From Sphingomonas hankookensis (GTDB lineage: Bacteria; Pseudomonadota; Alphaproteobacteria; Sphingomonadales; Sphingomonadaceae): a DNA stretch of 64,000 nt. Shown here piece by piece: positions 61,775 through 64,000 of the stretch (the stretch's first letter is position 1; each line of letters starts with the position of its first letter). Made by a program: the position numbers and the translations under genes. Under the pieces are notes generated by a model that made no database searches, was not told where the DNA came from, and worked only from the letters and a program-made list of their open reading frames with translations. The stretch is from contig NZ_JAKREV010000007.1 of NCBI RefSeq assembly GCF_022664465.1, positions 62,001-126,000 on the forward strand. Reading direction: 5' to 3'.

Positions 61775-61788
61775 CACGGACCTGTCGC
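61771..61788 (+). promoter_or_regulatory. Pho-box-like site for phoD
   Basis: Plus strand ACGTCAC-GGAC-CTGTCGC, with four and five matches of seven to the half-site and a four-base spacer. Overlaps the minus-strand box by four bases and lies 46 bp before the phoD ATG. Confidence 0.45.
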
Positions 61789-61834
61789 ATCGGCTGCATA
61801 GGGAACCGGCGAACCTCTTGTCGAAAGCCGTGAA

Positions 61835-63484
61835 ATGACGCTCAACCGCCGCGACGCGCTCCGTCTGATGGGCAGCAGCGCCGCCCTGACCCTGCCGGCC
61901 GTCGGTCATGCCGCGCCGCCGACCGCGCGGTTCCTGCACGGCGTGGCGAGCGGCGATCCGGCGGCGGACGGCGCGGTGCTGTGGACCCGCGCCACCCCGG
62001 CGGCGGGCAGCGGCGGCGACATTCCGCTCGACTGGCATGTCGCCGCCAGCAACACCGGCGCGGCGATCGCCACCGGCCGCACCACCGCGCGCGGCGCACG
62101 CGACTTCACGGCAAAAGTCGAGCCGACCGGCCTAAAACCCGGCACCGACTACTGGTTCTGGTTCACCACCGCCGATGGCACCGCATCGCCCAAGGGCCGG
62201 TTCCGCACCCTGCCGCGCGGGCGCGTCGCCGACCTCGCGCTGGCGGTCGTGTCCTGCCAGCTGTATCCGGGCGGCTATTGGCACGCCTATACCGCGATCG
62301 CCGCCGAACCGCGGCTCGATGCGGTGCTGCACCTGGGCGACTATATCTACGAATATGCCGCGACCGGCTATGGCGCGGAGATCGGGCGCAAGCTGAACCG
62401 CCTGCCCGAACCGGCCCACGAGATCGTGACGCTGGCCGATTACCGGATGCGCCATGCCCAGACCAAGCGCGATCCGGCGATGCAGGCGGCGCACGCCCGC
62501 GCCGCGTTCATCTGCGTGTGGGACGATCATGAAAGCGCCAATGATTCATGGGTCGGCGGTGCGCAGAACCACGACGCCGCGACCGAGGGCGACTGGGCCG
62601 CGCGCAAGGCGGCGGCGATGCAGGCCTATTTCGAATGGATGCCGATCCGCGATCCCAAGCCCGGCCAGCCATGGGCGGCGATCAACCGCAGCTTCGATTT
62701 CGGCGACCTCGCCACGCTGGTCATGGTCGAGACGCGGCTGCTCGCCCGCTCGCAACAGGCGGCGCCCAAGGGCGCGGGGATCGAGCCCGACGATTATGCG
62801 ACGATGATGGCGATCCGCGCCCGGCCAGACCGCGAACTGCTGGGGCCGAAACAACAGGCATGGGTCGAGCGCGAGCTGGCGCGGTCGGTCGCGGCGAAGC
62901 GGCCGTGGCAGCTGCTCGGCAATCAGGTCGTGATGGCGCGCGTGCCCGGCCCCGACCTCCTCAAGGAGATGGGGGCGGAGCGCTATGCCGCGATGCTGAA
63001 CGGCCTGCCCGCCGCCTATGCCCCGCGCATCGCCGCCGGGCAGCAATCCTTTCGCGCCGGGCTGCCGATGAATTTCGACAGCTGGGACGGCTATCCGGCG
63101 GCACGCGAACGGCTCTATGCCGCGTTCCGCCGTGCGAAATCGCGCCCTATCGTGCTGTCGGGCGACAGCCATGCCGGCTGGGCCAACGACCTGCACGACG
63201 ATAGCGGCCGGCTGGTCGCCAACGAATTCGGCGCGACCGCGATTTCCAGCCCGTCTTACGGATCGCTGATCCCCGGCATCGGCGCGATGATCGAAAAGGG
63301 CGCGCCGGAGGTCCGCTACTGCGATCAGGATCGCAAAGGCTATCTGTTGCTGACGCTGACGCCGGCACGGGCGGAAGCGCAGTTCCGGACGGTGTCGAGC
63401 GTGGTCGAGCCGGAGTTTACCACCGCGACGACCGCGCGGTGGCGGGTGGCGGCGGGCAAGCCGGGGCCGCTGGTGCAGGGGTAA
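61835..63484 (+). CDS. phoD: PhoD-type alkaline phosphatase/phosphodiesterase
   Basis: 549 residues. Twin-arginine signal NRRDALRLMG at residues 4-13. PhoD motifs follow: FLHGVASGDPAADGAVLWTR, the metal-site LHLGDYIYEYAA, CVWDDHESANDSW, and VLSGDSHAGWANDL, all with the expected Asp/His ligands. These Ca2+/Fe3+ enzymes release phosphate from mono- and diesters in the periplasm. It is divergent from a TonB receptor with overlapping Pho-box-like sites, 46 bp from its start. No Shine-Dalgarno is obvious. Confidence 0.93.
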   Translation: MTLNRRDALRLMGSSAALTLPAVGHAAPPTARFLHGVASGDPAADGAVLWTRATPAAGSGGDIPLDWHVAASNTGAAIATGRTTARGARDFTAKVEPTGLKPGTDYWFWFTTADGTASPKGRFRTLPRGRVADLALAVVSCQLYPGGYWHAYTAIAAEPRLDAVLHLGDYIYEYAATGYGAEIGRKLNRLPEPAHEIVTLADYRMRHAQTKRDPAMQAAHARAAFICVWDDHESANDSWVGGAQNHDAATEGDWAARKAAAMQAYFEWMPIRDPKPGQPWAAINRSFDFGDLATLVMVETRLLARSQQAAPKGAGIEPDDYATMMAIRARPDRELLGPKQQAWVERELARSVAAKRPWQLLGNQVVMARVPGPDLLKEMGAERYAAMLNGLPAAYAPRIAAGQQSFRAGLPMNFDSWDGYPAARERLYAAFRRAKSRPIVLSGDSHAGWANDLHDDSGRLVANEFGATAISSPSYGSLIPGIGAMIEKGAPEVRYCDQDRKGYLLLTLTPARAEAQFRTVSSVVEPEFTTATTARWRVAAGKPGPLVQG

Positions 63485-63579
63485 CCCCCTTTTCTCAAAC
63501 GCAAACCGTACCCCGGCGATGATAAGGGGTGGAGTCGCAACGCTTTGCACCCCGCCCCCCGCCCCCTACATAGGTGGCA

Positions 63580-64000
63580 GTGCGCACCCTCCCCGCCCCC
63601 CTTGCCGACTGGTTCGCTGCCCGCGGCTGGGCACCGCGCCGCCACCAGCGCGAGATGCTCGACGTCGCGCAGGCCGGCAACCACGCGCTACTGGTCGCAG
63701 CGACCGGTGCGGGCAAGACGCTGGCCGGGTTCCTGCCGACGCTCACCGAACTAATCGAAGCGCCCGCCGACGGGCTCCACACCCTCTACATCTCGCCGCT
63801 GAAAGCCCTTGCCGTCGACGTGCAGCGCAACCTGCTCACCCCGATCGCCGACATGGGCCTCCCCATCCGGGTCGAGACGCGCACCGGCGATACCCCGTCC
63901 GACCGCAAGGCACGCCAGCGCAGCAAGCCGCCGCATATCCTGCTGACCACGCCCGAATCCTTGAGCCTGTTGCTGTCCTATCCCGACGCCGACCGGCTGT
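63580..64000 (+). CDS. Ligase-associated DEXH-box DNA helicase, N-terminal fragment
   Basis: 140 codons up to the right edge. I start at GTG 63580 with AGGTGG just upstream and a stop at 63571; GTG 63574 is the alternative. Motifs seen are the Q-like RRHQREMLD, Walker A AATGAGKTLAGF, Ia YISPLKALAVDVQRNL, and TRTGDTPSDRKARQR with LLTTPESLSLLLS. This is the Lhr-like helicase that travels with an ATP-dependent DNA ligase and a nuclease in a repair cluster. The rest is beyond the window. Confidence 0.9.
   Translation, partial: MRTLPAPLADWFAARGWAPRRHQREMLDVAQAGNHALLVAATGAGKTLAGFLPTLTELIEAPADGLHTLYISPLKALAVDVQRNLLTPIADMGLPIRVETRTGDTPSDRKARQRSKPPHILLTTPESLSLLLSYPDADRL

Overview
The window is high-GC, densely coded chromosomal DNA that looks like an alphaproteobacterium of the Sphingomonadaceae (Sphingomonas or a close relative). 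The evidence is the gene content: an ATP12-type chaperone, OhrR/Ohr, an rSAM-UdgX cassette, Xanthomonas/Caulobacter-type TonB-dependent receptors, the sdhB-zapE pair, and a very large set of short palindromic intergenic repeats. There is no IS element, prophage, CRISPR array, rRNA operon or plasmid-type gene. Genus and species are inference; no search was run.

Layout. 0-6 kb: end of an ATP12 chaperone gene, a LacI regulator, the divergent ohr/ohrR peroxide pair with two copies of a palindromic operator, then a DNA-repair-like cassette (radical SAM protein, hemerythrin, UdgX). 6-8.4 kb: xdhC and a MocA-like gene for maturation of molybdenum hydroxylases, and an atypical ClpP-like protease. 8.9-11.5 kb: sdhCDA on the minus strand. 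11.8-19 kb: a soluble globin-coupled chemoreceptor, an SDR, prmA, phhA, a DUF2459 protein with an alpha/beta hydrolase, a small lipoprotein and glpQ. 19-22.7 kb: a three-subunit molybdenum hydroxylase (PaoABC/xanthine dehydrogenase type). 23-25 kb: sdhB and zapE, separated from sdhCDA. 25-36 kb: hrpB, an aldo/keto reductase, ftsK, a Ubi-type monooxygenase, a MAPEG protein, and a five-gene minus-strand operon (CnoX-like thioredoxin, Lon-N domain, Trm112, unknown, Nudix). 36-42 kb: tRNA-Gly(GCC), a CPA1 antiporter, phbB, hemH and an orphan IorB-like molybdopterin subunit. 42-46 kb: an lgt-MidA-GNAT-pgeF operon. 46-55 kb: a Cys/Met PLP enzyme, a 53-residue zinc-ribbon protein, tgt, an M16 peptidase, SleB hydrolase, gshB and DedA. 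55-63.5 kb: beta-propeller phytase with its TonB-dependent receptor, a second receptor, and PhoD phosphatase. The right edge cuts a ligase-associated DEXH helicase.

How genes work together. The 55-63.5 kb block reads as a phosphorus-acquisition island. Both of its regulatory gaps contain Pho-box-like direct repeats with an 11-bp period, one including a perfect CTGTCAT half-site. XdhC and MocA are plausible maturation factors for the molybdenum hydroxylases at 19-22.7 and 40-42 kb. The rSAM-HHE-UdgX cassette is a probable DNA-repair or base-modification unit whose reaction is not known.

Repeats. I count 28 palindromic or inverted-repeat elements in eight families (A-H), nearly all in intergenic gaps. 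Family letters are mine. They fill the four gaps above 300 bp that hold no gene (5650-6097, 8407-8923, 13123-13493, 28682-29059). Some touch stop codons or supply the Shine-Dalgarno sequence of the next gene.
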